Shown piece after piece: positions 8,012-16,747 of a stretch of DNA of 40,904 nucleotides (within the stretch, counting starts at the first letter, position 1; each line of letters begins with the position of its first letter). This DNA is from Alkalibacterium sp. 20. Its GTDB lineage: Bacteria > Bacillota > Bacilli > Lactobacillales > Carnobacteriaceae_A. Both the position numbers and the translations under genes were made by a program. The notes beneath the pieces are model-generated. The model searched no databases and was not told where the DNA came from. It saw nothing but the letters and a program-made list of their open reading frames with translations. The stretch lies in the NCBI RefSeq assembly GCF_001885615.1, contig NZ_LSRN01000027.1, positions 1 through 40,904 on the forward strand. Direction: 5' to 3'.

Positions 8012-8995
8012 TTATAATTTAGCTCCCCCATACCAATTCTCCACATAACTCTTCAATTCACGCAGTTCCGCGTAATTTCTTTTATCACCGATATTGATGC
8101 ATGAATCCATCTTTTTATGCAGGATGGATATGAAGCTAGTTCGGACATCTTCTTCTTCCAGGTGGTCTTTGAACGCTGAGAGTAAGCGGACGGTGTCAGA
8201 CATGTGTTGAATATAGAGCTGATTATCTGTGGTCAAATCCAATATAATCATTATTTTCAATTTTTGTTCGTGCGATACCATCGTGATTAGTGACAAGCGT
8301 TGCTTCGTTTCGTAGAGGATATACATAAGCAGTGGATCCAGGCTCCCCATCTTATCGTCGGTCACTTTTTTCAGCATGACGACTTCTGTGTAAAAGAAAA
8401 ACAGTGTGTTGAAATACACTTCGGCATCGTCAATTTCCTTGGCAACATCAATGACTTGAGCGAGGTCATCGGTCAAATCCATTATATTGTATGGGTCAAC
8501 AATCGGTTCTTCTCCGAGATAGGACACGATCGTTTCGACAAAGGTCATTTTCAGATACCTTAAATCGGGGTACAGCCGATAGATGGCGTGCTTGGACAAA
8601 AGAAACTTTCTTTCTGCCGGATATTTTTCTGCCAGATCGATCAGCATTTCGATCAATTCGTTTTTATATAAGCGTGATAGATACAGTCTGATATTGGCAA
8701 AAAATATCAAGTCATTGTCCTTTACTTTGTTTTCATTGAGGTAATAAAAGGCAGCGACCTGATGCTTGCAGTAAGGTCCCGTCTCGTAAGGACACGTGCA
8801 CGATGTTTCAGATACGGTGTCTTTGTCTTCTTTTAAGCGCACGACCACGGTGTATCTTTTTAATCCTTTCACTTCAAACTCAAAGTGTGACTCATTCTTC
8901 TTCAGAACTTCTTTAATCATATTTCTCCTAAAGTAATCCAGTCCACGCTCAACAATAATTGGCTCCACCGTGTTCTCAAAAGTCGACAGTTTCAT
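8012..8995 (-). CDS. SWIM zinc-finger domain protein
   Basis: 327 residues from the ATG at 8995, chosen because it sits behind AGGGGTGAGG and matches the start of its paralogue at 11894 (MKLSxFE). The SWIM motif C-x-C-x7-C-x-H is at Cys66, Cys68, Cys76 and His78 in CTCPYETGPYCKH. SWIM domains bind zinc and are linked to DNA or protein binding. The remaining sequence is helical and resembles the long C-terminal part of Bacillota SWIM proteins, but is shorter than in the third copy. Its 3' half is also present as a dead copy at 270-752. Function unproven. Confidence 0.85.
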   Translation of the reverse strand: MKLSTFENTVEPIIVERGLDYFRRNMIKEVLKKNESHFEFEVKGLKRYTVVVRLKEDKDTVSETSCTCPYETGPYCKHQVAAFYYLNENKVKDNDLIFFANIRLYLSRLYKNELIEMLIDLAEKYPAERKFLLSKHAIYRLYPDLRYLKMTFVETIVSYLGEEPIVDPYNIMDLTDDLAQVIDVAKEIDDAEVYFNTLFFFYTEVVMLKKVTDDKMGSLDPLLMYILYETKQRLSLITMVSHEQKLKIMIILDLTTDNQLYIQHMSDTVRLLSAFKDHLEEEDVRTSFISILHKKMDSCINIGDKRNYAELRELKSYVENWYGGAKL

Positions 8996-9088
8996 TATCC
9001 TCACCCCTTTTTCAGCTGGTTTTTTTGACTGAGTCAGACAAGATGCTTGTTTTATTTGTATTTCTTATTCTGATAAATTAGCTTGCAG

Positions 9089-9229
9089 TTATTCTGTTTC
9101 ATCTTCCAGTATAAGACTCATTTCGTAAATGTTTCCATCTGGATCCTCGTATTGCTGGTTTGGTATGTCGATCAACTCTACTGCTCGTCCGTCGTAGGAA
9201 GAGGTAACCGTGTCTCTGGTCAAAGGCTT
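9089..9229 (-). pseudogene. C-terminal remnant, possibly VOC/glyoxalase-like
   Basis: Directly after the acylase stop codon, and in the same frame, 46 codons stay open to a TAA at 9089-9091. The peptide contains VELIDIPNQQYEDPDGNIYE and ends ILEDETE. The DPDGN-x-x-E pattern is typical of the last strand of vicinal oxygen chelate (glyoxalase/bleomycin resistance) domains. No start codon or ribosome binding site is visible. It is best read as the tail of a lost gene; stop-codon read-through of the acylase is a remote alternative. Confidence 0.4.
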
Positions 9230-10198
9230 TTACAGCGTCATTTCTTTCTTGATTTTTACAAAAACGATGCCTTTTTCCTCTGTGAAATCTTCAAGATAAA
9301 AAGATTGCAAATCGATATAACTACGCTGTTTGATAAAACAGGCTTTTTTCTTAGTATCCATCATGCCGGTGTAAAGGGTCTCGTCTTGTTGGCCTCTGAT
9401 GTTATCCATCACTGCGCCTGTAGGGATATCGGCATGGGACAATATCCGAAAGGCTTGCAGAATAGCTTCTTCACGGTCCAGATTCGCTGGTGTGTGTGCA
9501 ACAAGATAAGCGGAGCGAACAAATCGCGACGGTGGCGTAAAGTCTCCCGGCAGTCCGACAGAGCCACTGCCTTCCCCGAGCTTGCTGAGTTTAGTCGTGT
9601 GATACATTCGTTCTTCAATGTTTTCTGGTTGCAAGCTCAGGTAGTTTCTTAAGTTAGTAGTATGCCAGGGGAAATCGGGTGCATTGGTCAAGACACCAAA
9701 AGGGTTATCATGAACGGTTAAGATGCCATTTTTCGGTTCAAGGACAACGCCGTTTCCGTCTGCATCCATGAAAAAGAAATACATTTCTTTCGACAGGTCG
9801 TTAGCGTCTATCCCCTTCTCGACGATACATAATTTTTGGGCTTCCGCTTTCACTTCCGCAACAGTGGCACAGCGTGTAAGCAGATAATCAAATGCGCGAG
9901 CAGTTGTTAAGTTGAGCTTATCCGGCATTTCCGCGTCTGCAAACGAGGCATATCCGGGGAAAAGATTGTTTGAACCCATTAAGCCCTGTTCATTTATGCC
10001 GTCACCAAAAGAAGCGATATTGAAAAAGGTTGTGCCGATGGTCGCATAATGAGTGGGAAACACGCCATCCGTGGTCGTGATGAACCCTTTGGTGTTCTTG
10101 GGAACATAAGTGATCTTGTTATCCATCTGGAAGCCCACTTCGAGCGTACGACCGAACACGACACCGTCTCTATATGAAAACCCGATTGTTGTACACAT
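9230..10198 (-). CDS. Choloylglycine hydrolase / penicillin V acylase family amidase
   Basis: 322 residues from the ATG at 10198, behind AAAGGGAG. This start puts Cys at position 2 (MCTTIGFSYRDG), the N-terminal nucleophile that is exposed by Met removal in this Ntn-hydrolase family. Other conserved sites are Arg17 (GRTLE), Asn77/78, Asn172 (LTNAPDF) and Arg225 (PPSRFVR). Residue 20 is Glu where bile salt hydrolases usually have Asp. Members hydrolyse linear amides such as conjugated bile salts, penicillin V or acyl-homoserine lactones. Without a signal peptide it should be cytosolic. Substrate preference cannot be decided here. Confidence 0.92.
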   Translation of the reverse strand: MCTTIGFSYRDGVVFGRTLEVGFQMDNKITYVPKNTKGFITTTDGVFPTHYATIGTTFFNIASFGDGINEQGLMGSNNLFPGYASFADAEMPDKLNLTTARAFDYLLTRCATVAEVKAEAQKLCIVEKGIDANDLSKEMYFFFMDADGNGVVLEPKNGILTVHDNPFGVLTNAPDFPWHTTNLRNYLSLQPENIEERMYHTTKLSKLGEGSGSVGLPGDFTPPSRFVRSAYLVAHTPANLDREEAILQAFRILSHADIPTGAVMDNIRGQQDETLYTGMMDTKKKACFIKQRSYIDLQSFYLEDFTEEKGIVFVKIKKEMTL

Positions 10199-10249
10199 TT
10201 GATACACTCCCTTTGAAGTTGAGTCTAAATAGCTTACAACCCCGTTTGC

Positions 10250-11894
10250 TTATTTGATTTTACTGAGTTCATCCTTCATCGCCGGCCTGCGGTTATAAGT
10301 TTCTTCCAAATGACTGATGACGGTGCTTTTTTCCTGAGAGCCGAAAAGTTCCCCGTAGGTATTCAGTTTGCGGCAGAGCACTTTATACTCTTTCCGGTTT
10401 GAAGATTCCTCGGCTAATTGATACATGTACCGTGTGTACAGGGTAAACGTTTCTTCCGGATAAGCGTCTTTAAGATAGTTGATAGTCTCTTCGATAAGAG
10501 CCGGATTATTTTTTGTCAGTGACAGTATAGCCTCGGTATCCTGTTCGACTATGATCAGCTTTTTATACAGGTGAAAAGCTTCAAAAGAGTTCATCGCTTG
10601 AATGCTTTGTTTCGTTTGGGTGTAGAGGTCTTCTGGATCTTCAGCAATCGCTTTTATTTTTTCGTAGTACTCAAACTCTCCCGCCAGGATAAGTTTCTTT
10701 CCTGTTTCGATCTGCTTGTCCGTCTCGTTCATGCCTGCATAAGCTTGGTATGCGTGTCTTAACTGGTCCCGCTTTGCATGCAACGGTTTGGAACCATCAT
10801 CAAGGTCCAGTCTGTCCAGGACGTCACTGTATGCCTTTTTTTCCAAAAGATACTGGATAAGTTCTTTTTTCATATAGCGGTCTTCTTCGTGGGTGTATAG
10901 AAAGTCTTTATATGTGTCTTCTGATTCGTAGGTTCTAATGACAGATGCTTTCAGCTTCAGTAAAACTGAAACAGTGTAAGGCTGATTTTCTTTGTTGAAT
11001 TTTTCCGTTTTTTTATCAATTAAATCAACATAGGCCTCGCGCACTTGCTTTTCTGGGACAGCCGTGCTGAAAATTCCGAGCAAGTCTATTGCTAGGGTCT
11101 CCCATCCCTCATAAATCTTAAGGTTGACCGTTTTTTCCAGTTTCTTTAACAGGGATAATTTGGTCTTAGTGTCCATACTTACCTGATTTAATCGATCCTG
11201 AAGTTCGCCTTCAATCCCCATCAAGAGACTGCCGACCGAACCGGCTGAATCGTCGGACTGCTCGATCAACTTCACCGTCTTTTTATGCATATAAAGTAAA
11301 CTATCAAAAACGGGGGGGCACATCTTTGACTTCAGCAATAACGTCTAGGATATCTTCCAGTTGATCGGTCAGATGCATGGTATCGTAATACCCGATAATC
11401 TGATACGGATGAACGTAAGAGGAAATGACTTCGTCTATTTTCTGTTTGAAGTAGGTCGGTCCGACTGCATTGGATGTTTCTTCACTGTACTTGAAGAGAT
11501 AAGTGTCTTTTTCAAAGGGGTAGGTCTTGAATAATCCGAGTAGCATACTGACAAGCTCGGCTTTGTCCAGCGACTCAAGAATCACTTGGGCATCCACTTC
11601 TGACTCCTGATGCCTCGTGGTCGTTTCTTTTTCGGTCAGCTGATAAAGCGCAGCGGCAATATGCTTGCAGTAAGGCCCTCGATTATACGGACAGTCACAG
11701 CTGATGTCTTTTACCGTGTCTAAGTCCGCAGCCAGTTTCAGTTCTACAGTATAGTGCTTTGAACCTGTAATTTTAACTATATAATGTGATGAGTTAAACT
11801 GATCAATAGACTCGATGAACCGGTTGTTATAATAAGCCTGTCCCCTCTCTAATATCACAGGATCAATGGATTTTTCAAAGTTAGATAATTTCAT
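10250..11894 (-). pseudogene. Long SWIM zinc-finger gene, frameshifted at a G7/C7 run
   Basis: The reading starts at ATG 11894 (GGAGGTG site) with MKLSNFEKSIDPVI and carries the SWIM ligands Cys66, Cys68, Cys76 and His78 (CDCPYNRGPYCKH). At the homopolymer 11312-11318 the frame runs into a stop shortly after VKDVPP. Removing one base joins it seamlessly to the frame that continues to 10250 with VFDSLLYMHKKTVK, giving about 547 residues, the full-length form of this family. The downstream part is alpha-helical and repeat-like. A slippage-prone tract inside one gene suggests either phase variation, recent loss or a base-call error. Confidence 0.8.
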
Positions 11895-12024
11895 GGTTAC
11901 AGCACCTCCAAGGTTGGTTGCATGACGATGTAATACTCTTTTATGGAACGCTATCTTTATCATAACGCACGCTAAGCATATGAAAGAACTATATATCTTT
12001 GAAAGGATTTCTTTTATTTAGTAG

Positions 12025-12291
12025 AAGGCGAGTTGATGCCAACTCACCTTCCTAAAAGCAGTGTGATCAAATGCTTGTTTCAGCGTTTAGGGTCACTTCG
12101 GTTGGACAGCAGAGCCTGTTCTGGCTTAATCGAAACAAGTGTCTGATAAATAACCTTCCACTCCTGTCGATTAACTGTTTATCGACAGGAGCTTGGTCTG
12201 AAAAAGAGCAAGCTTGTAACGATTAGACGTTATCGACATAAGTAAAGCTGATAAAGTGCTTCACTTCTATCGATTAGCATTTAGTCACCAA
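12025..12291. repeat. Non-coding stretch with related inverted repeats
   Basis: The 850 bases between 11895 and 12746 have no convincing intact gene. A hairpin at 12025-12049 pairs GAGTTG with CAACTC. A perfect 11-base inverted repeat (CTCCTGTCGAT with ATCGACAGGAG, 12161-12191) is followed by a looser relative at about 12206-12237 that shares the CGATTA...TTATCGACA core, and by a third partial copy near 12265-12285. None has a T-tract. Confidence 0.5.
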
Positions 12292-12319
12292 TGAAAGACA
12301 TCAATGAGCAAAAGATGAA

Positions 12320-12494
12320 ATATTAAAAGACAAGAAAAAGACTAATTGGTGCTTTATCTGGAGGTGTTCTGTTACCTGCAGCAAGTGCAGTGACTCTAGC
12401 ATTCGCTGGTATGGTTGCATCTGAAGTAGAGTATGGAAAAATAGTGCTTATTCGAAAGTGGCGTGTAACGAACATATTTGACCAACTAGCATAA
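12320..12494 (+). pseudogene. Plus-strand peptide remnant without start codon
   Basis: An open frame bounded by TAA on both sides reads KTRKRLIGALSGGVLLP and goes on hydrophobic and Gly/Ala-rich, then basic, ending FDQLA at TAA 12492-12494. No ATG, GTG or TTG start with a binding site is present. A plus-strand terminator follows at 12541-12567. It may be the last part of a membrane protein that was lost; identity unknown. Confidence 0.25.
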
Positions 12495-12540
12495 ATATAA
12501 AAAGATAATAAAAATATTTTCAGGGTTGATACTAAGGGAT

Positions 12541-12567
12541 AGGACCGGAAAGTGTTCCTGTCCTTTT
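12541..12567 (+). terminator. Intrinsic terminator, plus strand
   Basis: AGGACCGGAA and TTCCTGTCCT form a stem with one mismatch and a 4-base loop, followed by TTTTTC. It reads as a terminator only on the plus strand and has no intact plus-strand gene before it. Confidence 0.5.
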
Positions 12568-12746
12568 TCTGTCCAACTCAGTGTAACCTTTCCAGAGTGA
12601 TCAGCTTATTCATAAGAAAACACCTTACGTGTCTTCAGTTAAGAAAACAAATAAGGTGTGAATTTTTCGGCAGTTTATTTTGCGGGTTACTGCAACCACT
12701 GCAGGAATACCTGTCATGATTTTTTCTGACGAGCTTTCAATTCCCC

Positions 12747-14186
12747 TTAACTTAAGGGAGCTGATTTGTTCCAGAACTCGTCATAAATCTGTTCTGAATC
12801 GGTTTGTGGGATGAACAGGAGTTTGAATTCGGCGGGGGATTCCCCTTCTTTGAATGAGACTTTCAAGTGACCCAGCTCTTTTTTCGCTAACCAGACGGTC
12901 GTCGACTGGGCAAAGGCCTGGATGTTTTTTCGAGCAATAAACAACTGAACGGTTGAAAGCCCCTGAAATTGCTGTAAGCAGAGAATATCTGACGCTTGCA
13001 CGCTGTATCCCTGGACGCGGCTCTTCTTCCATCCCGTCACGAGTGCGATGATCAGAGCGAACGCTAAGCCCACTCCGATTAGTCTGTTCACCATGAAAGC
13101 AGCGCCAACTAGGAGCACGCCCATAAGGAGTGTCCAGCGCAGGAAATACCAGAGCTTGTCCTTGGAAACCTTTTGGATCTGTGGTTCTTGAATAGCGATA
13201 TTAGGCAGGAATTCGGTCAGCTGACTGTAGACGCTGTTGTTTTTGATAAGTGGAAACAAGAAGACTTTGCCGGCGTTCAGTCCTGCGCTCTCTTTTTCCT
13301 GGCCGCCCATTATCAATAGTTCCACGGATGACCGCTGAAACAGCGTGCGGATGATTTGTTTGTGTAGTCGGATGCCCTGGATTTTTTCCAGCGGGATCTT
13401 TTGAAGCTTCCTTTCAAACAAACCATACTCTATCGTAAGTGTTTCGTCCTCCAGGGAGGCTTGATAGTTGTAAAATAAGACATAGTTTTTCAACAGCGAT
13501 AAAGCCCCGATGATCGTTATACCAATAAACGGCAGGAGGATGCTCAGCGCGCCTTCAAAGTAATCAAGCAAAGAAAAGATCTCAGCATACAAACTATCGG
13601 GTAACCATTCCAATGCAAAAGTAAAGATGGTGCCCAATACGAAAATAGCCGTCACATCCGTCAGTGCATACAGGCCGATCTCTTTGTTGGTCAAACGAAA
13701 GCGGATGTCTGAACGGTCGGCAGGAGTCCGGTTTTCTTTTACATGGACAGCGGTTTTGTTTCTAAAGGTTTCGATTTTTTCCAGCAGTGAATAATCGACT
13801 GCGGTCAACGAAGCTTCTGCTTCTTCAGATGAACTGCTTGCCGTTTCGATCAGGACTTCGACCACATCGAATGGTTTGAAGAAAAACCATTGCCGCTGCT
13901 TGATCGTCTGAATCCGGTCGTAGGTGATCTCTGTTTCTCTTTTCTTGAAGATGCCTCGGTAGACAATGATTTTTTCGGAAGATACGTCATAGGTCACCGT
14001 TAGGTATTTGACGATACTTTTCATAAGAATGAACGCTACGAGCGCACTTAATCCGATGATCGAATACAGTCCGCGATCGTTAATATCCACCAGCAGGATA
14101 AAAAACAGGAAGACCCATTTCCTCAAGTCTCTGATAAAATAAACCAGCATGACTGAGGGATGAAATTTTTTACGCTCAGTTTCCAT
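12747..14186 (-). CDS. ydbT: PH-domain membrane protein, YdbT-like
   Basis: About 479 residues with paired transmembrane helices near the N-terminus, middle and C-terminal third, alternating with bacterial PH domains (bPH_2, formerly DUF304). The repeating pattern is visible in EITYDRIQTIKQRQW and later KLQKIPLEKIQGIRL. Length and order match B. subtilis YdbT. The partner ydbS-like gene overlaps just upstream, as in Bacillus. The pair is reported in Bacillus to affect tolerance to some antimicrobial peptides; that role here is inference. The ATG at 14186, 10 bases from GAGGAG, is preferred to the GTG at 14192, which would be only 4 bases away. Confidence 0.85.
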   Translation of the reverse strand: METERKKFHPSVMLVYFIRDLRKWVFLFFILLVDINDRGLYSIIGLSALVAFILMKSIVKYLTVTYDVSSEKIIVYRGIFKKRETEITYDRIQTIKQRQWFFFKPFDVVEVLIETASSSSEEAEASLTAVDYSLLEKIETFRNKTAVHVKENRTPADRSDIRFRLTNKEIGLYALTDVTAIFVLGTIFTFALEWLPDSLYAEIFSLLDYFEGALSILLPFIGITIIGALSLLKNYVLFYNYQASLEDETLTIEYGLFERKLQKIPLEKIQGIRLHKQIIRTLFQRSSVELLIMGGQEKESAGLNAGKVFLFPLIKNNSVYSQLTEFLPNIAIQEPQIQKVSKDKLWYFLRWTLLMGVLLVGAAFMVNRLIGVGLAFALIIALVTGWKKSRVQGYSVQASDILCLQQFQGLSTVQLFIARKNIQAFAQSTTVWLAKKELGHLKVSFKEGESPAEFKLLFIPQTDSEQIYDEFWNKSAPLS

Positions 14187-14670
14187 CTTCACTCAGCTCC
14201 TCAACTTTCAGCAATACATTGTGGCGTATCATTTGAGCTTCTTCGATGGACAAGCCGGCGATATGATGGTTGGTCGCAGCGGTATGTATGATCAGTTCCA
14301 TCAAGTTCTCTTGTCGCAATAACGGGCCCTGTTCCGTCTCGATGTGCTGAATCCGGGAAAATGGGACGTATGTAATCGAGCGAAAGATGAAACCTTTTTG
14401 GAAAACGACTTCTTTACCAGTTATTTCATAACGGAAATACGTGTAACGGTAGCTGATGAGGAAAAAATTCAACAAAAATATGAGCAGGATCACTGAGAGG
14501 TAGCTGCCGGCAATCAGCTGCCAAATCGTCGTCAGTCTTTCAAAATACATTAGTGCGCCGGCGAAGACTGCGCCAAACAAGAGTGAGAGGGTAAAGGTGA
14601 GCAAACTTGTTTTTATCCAAACTTTTTTGATCGTTTCAGGTAATTGATTTTTCAATAAGGGGTAGTTCAT
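14176..14670 (-). CDS. ydbS: PH-domain membrane protein, YdbS-like
   Basis: 164 residues with two transmembrane helices (about 22-46 and 52-73) followed by one bPH_2 domain with the typical PFSRIQHIETEQGPLLR strand-turn. The C-terminus is acidic. The start at 14670 has AAAGGAGC at good spacing. It overlaps the ydbT-like gene, indicating translational coupling and a likely YdbS-YdbT membrane complex. Confidence 0.85.
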   Translation of the reverse strand: MNYPLLKNQLPETIKKVWIKTSLLTFTLSLLFGAVFAGALMYFERLTTIWQLIAGSYLSVILLIFLLNFFLISYRYTYFRYEITGKEVVFQKGFIFRSITYVPFSRIQHIETEQGPLLRQENLMELIIHTAATNHHIAGLSIEEAQMIRHNVLLKVEELSEDGN

Positions 14671-14733
14671 GAATACGCTCCTTTAGATTGTTTTGATAAC
14701 TACGTAGGTCCAATTAAATAGATCTAGTAATGT

Positions 14734-14994
14734 TCATTTCTGTTTATAGTCCTTTGCATAATTATTTAGCATAAATAATAGCCAGAGACTCAAAAGTGAA
14801 CCTGTAATTGAAAAGGTTAAAAACATTACTATATCTTCGCGCATGACGAATGACAAATATAGAAAACCACTTACGACACTAAAAATGACAAAGTAAATAG
14901 CTAATCTGACTGTTTTTGGACTTTTATTTGATTGAGCGACCTCTATTACTCCTTCTAGAAAGACTTCGACTAAAAATTCTATAAGATCTGACAT
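14734..14994 (-). CDS. Small two-helix membrane protein
   Basis: 86 residues. The N-terminal amphipathic acidic stretch (MSDLIEFLVEVFLEGVIEV) is followed by two transmembrane helices at about 30-48 and 53-74 and a short basic tail (YAKDYKQK). AAAGGAG lies 9 bases before the ATG, so it is probably translated. It is a separate unit 63 bases upstream of ydbS on the same strand. Family unknown; size and topology would fit a small membrane stress protein. Confidence 0.6.
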   Translation of the reverse strand: MSDLIEFLVEVFLEGVIEVAQSNKSPKTVRLAIYFVIFSVVSGFLYLSFVMREDIVMFLTFSITGSLLSLWLLFMLNNYAKDYKQK

Positions 14995-15142
14995 TATCCG
15001 TTACTCCTTTTTTTTGACTAATTATATGTACTTTAAAGTGCCTTGATTGGAATAATTAAAGATTGGACATCCCTATAGTGTCTAACTGTTCATAAATATG
15101 ATAAGCTTGAAGCAGAAATCACTTATGAGGAGGAAATGTTTT

Positions 15143-15544
15143 ATGCAAGAAAGAACGCTCGTCTTGATTAAGCCTGATGCTATAGAAAGAAATTTGATTG
15201 GTGCCATTATTAGTGAATATGAACGCAATGAATTGAACGTCATTGAAATGAAAATGGTGACTGCTTCAAAAAGTACGGCGAAGAAACATTATGCCGAACA
15301 TGAGGGCAGATCGTTCTATCCTAACTTGATAGAGTATCTAACATGCGGTCCCCTCGTCGCTTTGATCGTTGAAGGTGAAAATGCCATCACGCGTATCCGT
15401 GCTCTGAACGGGTCCACTGATCCACAAAAGGCGGATGATAAGACCATTCGTGCGTTGTATGGTCTTAGTAAGCCTAAAAACACCGTCCATTCCTCAGACT
15501 CCAAAGAAAGTGCTGAACGGGAAATTGAGATCTGGTTTGGATAA
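15143..15544 (+). CDS. ndk: Nucleoside diphosphate kinase
   Basis: 133 residues from the ATG at 15143 behind AGGAGG; earlier in-frame ATGs lack a site. ERTLVLIKPDAIERNLIG is the classic start of the family, and the phosphoryl-carrying His is His116 in NTVHSSDS. Ndk balances NTP and dNTP pools by transferring phosphate between them in the cytosol. It is somewhat divergent: the usual HGSDS is HSSDS, and the usual GTIR loop reads DDKTIRALYG. It is a single-gene unit with its own terminator, and the only plus-strand protein gene between 5746 and 34905. Confidence 0.93.
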   Translation: MQERTLVLIKPDAIERNLIGAIISEYERNELNVIEMKMVTASKSTAKKHYAEHEGRSFYPNLIEYLTCGPLVALIVEGENAITRIRALNGSTDPQKADDKTIRALYGLSKPKNTVHSSDSKESAEREIEIWFG

Positions 15545-15559
15545 TTGAATGAAGACGAG

Positions 15560-15588
15560 GAGCTGGAATTTTCCAGCTCTTTTTTTTT
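15560..15588 (+). terminator. Terminator of ndk
   Basis: GAGCTGGAA and TTCCAGCTC pair around a 2-base centre and are followed by nine T residues, 16 bases after the ndk stop codon. Confidence 0.9.
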
Positions 15589-15728
15589 GCACATTTATGG
15601 ATTATTGATTGACTTGTATGAAGATATTATAAAGAAAAGAGTTGTTTTTCTAGGAAACACTTATTTAAGTATAGCTTTTATAGGTTTAAGATGCCATCTT
15701 AATTCATTATAGTTTCATGCTAATAAAA

Positions 15729-15751
15729 CAGCGCGTGTGCGCTGCTTTTTT
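15729..15751. terminator. Bidirectional terminator after DUF1349 gene
   Basis: CAGCGC and GCGCTG pair around GTGT, with T6 on the plus side and TTTTATT on the minus side. It terminates the minus-strand gene at 15757 and could also catch plus-strand read-through. Confidence 0.75.
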
Positions 15752-15756
15752 GTTCC

Positions 15757-16350
15757 TTACTCGTGAACTTCCCACTGACACGGACCGATCGTCATCTCGC
15801 TGAAAGTGGCTTTAAACGACGCGTCTTCCGGACTGCAGGCGTAGACCCCGAAGGAAATGGTCCCTTCCCCTTTTTCGAGGTGACAGATGCGCATCTGCTT
15901 GTAGTCCTTGCCATCTAAACTGTATTCGATCCTGAAGTCGGACGCGCGGCGGCTGAGTCGGTACCAGAGGGTTTTGATGCCGGCATCCACATCCTGGGTC
16001 GCCCAGTCAGAATAGCCACTGTTCGTTACGACACTCCCCAGTCGCTGATAGCTCTTATTTTCATATTCCAGCGACGCTTTGATCCAGTTGTCCGCATCCA
16101 GATACAAGGCGATGCCTGCCTGGTCAAAGCGATGGCCGCTTTCACTTTCCACTTTTGTGACAAACGAAAAGTAGGTTTCGTCCGTGCGTGTCTGTATGAC
16201 TGGGGCATTGTCATTCTGAAAACCATAATACGTGCGCTGCCATAAGTCGGTCCCTGGCTCAGTATAAATGGATAGCGCGTCAGCGGTTATCTCCATCTTT
16301 TTAGGTTCATGTACCGTTTGAAGCTCTTGAGATAAAAACTTTTGCGACAT
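15757..16350 (-). CDS. DUF1349 domain-containing protein
   Basis: 197 residues with the beta-sandwich pattern of DUF1349 proteins (concanavalin-like lectin/glucanase fold). The hallmark stretch is FDQAGIALYLDADNWIKASLE, and later WYRLSRRASDFRIEYSLDG; the domain fills nearly the whole chain. There is no signal peptide, so it is cytosolic. Start ATG 16350 follows GAGGAGG. DUF1349 proteins are common in Bacillota and probably bind or act on carbohydrates, but no activity is assigned. Single-gene unit. Confidence 0.85.
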   Translation of the reverse strand: MSQKFLSQELQTVHEPKKMEITADALSIYTEPGTDLWQRTYYGFQNDNAPVIQTRTDETYFSFVTKVESESGHRFDQAGIALYLDADNWIKASLEYENKSYQRLGSVVTNSGYSDWATQDVDAGIKTLWYRLSRRASDFRIEYSLDGKDYKQMRICHLEKGEGTISFGVYACSPEDASFKATFSEMTIGPCQWEVHE

Positions 16351-16463
16351 GATTCGTTCCTCCTCGGTTAATCTGAGTAAATTAAGATAGACTTATTGTA
16401 GCGCACCTTTCAATAAAATAAAAGAATGACCTTTTTTACATAAATAAATGCCTGTAATGAAAA

Positions 16464-16485
16464 AAGCAGAGCGGCTGCTCTGCTT
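16464..16485 (-). terminator. Terminator hairpin, outer copy
   Basis: AAGCAGAGC and GCTCTGCTT pair around GGCT, with a T-tract on the minus side. It is a near-identical duplicate, including the preceding GTAATGA and following TTCCTTATTG context, of the hairpin at 16748-16769. Confidence 0.7.
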
Positions 16486-16550
16486 CCTTATTGAAGTTAC
16501 GGGATATGGTTGGGTTGTTTGAAAAGAGTCTCTTTGTTTAGTTACACTTG

Positions 16551-16701
16551 TTATCTAAAGGAGTTTCGACTCAAAGGCGGTTAACTTGTTTAGATTAGGT
16601 GGTAATCTTGACGAGTTGGGACTCTTTCACACTAAACTCCTCAAGATTACGGTTTATCTTAAGGAGTTTAGCACCAAACCAGCTTAACTTCTTAAGATTA
16701 G
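16551..16701. repeat. Three related degenerate stem-loops
   Basis: Six copies of an 18-base word occur in strictly alternating orientation. The forward form is close to TTATCTTAAGGAGTTTAG (16551, 16602 and 16654) and its reverse complement form is close to CTAAACTCCTTAAGATTA (16581, 16632 and 16684). Each forward-reverse pair forms a hairpin, giving three hairpins with a spacing of about 51 bases. They lie between the two copies of the terminator hairpin. Confidence 0.75.
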
Positions 16702-16747
16702 CCCCAAACCGATCTGGATTCCCCTAAAACCTTTCAGTAATGAAAAA

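Noticed and set aside
9083-9652. 189-codon plus-strand frame over the acylase gene
   Set aside because: Antisense shadow of the choloylglycine hydrolase gene, which has an intact catalytic set.
16551-16701. CRISPR-like regular spacing of short repeats
   Set aside because: Repeats alternate in orientation and are degenerate, which fits hairpins rather than a direct-repeat array.
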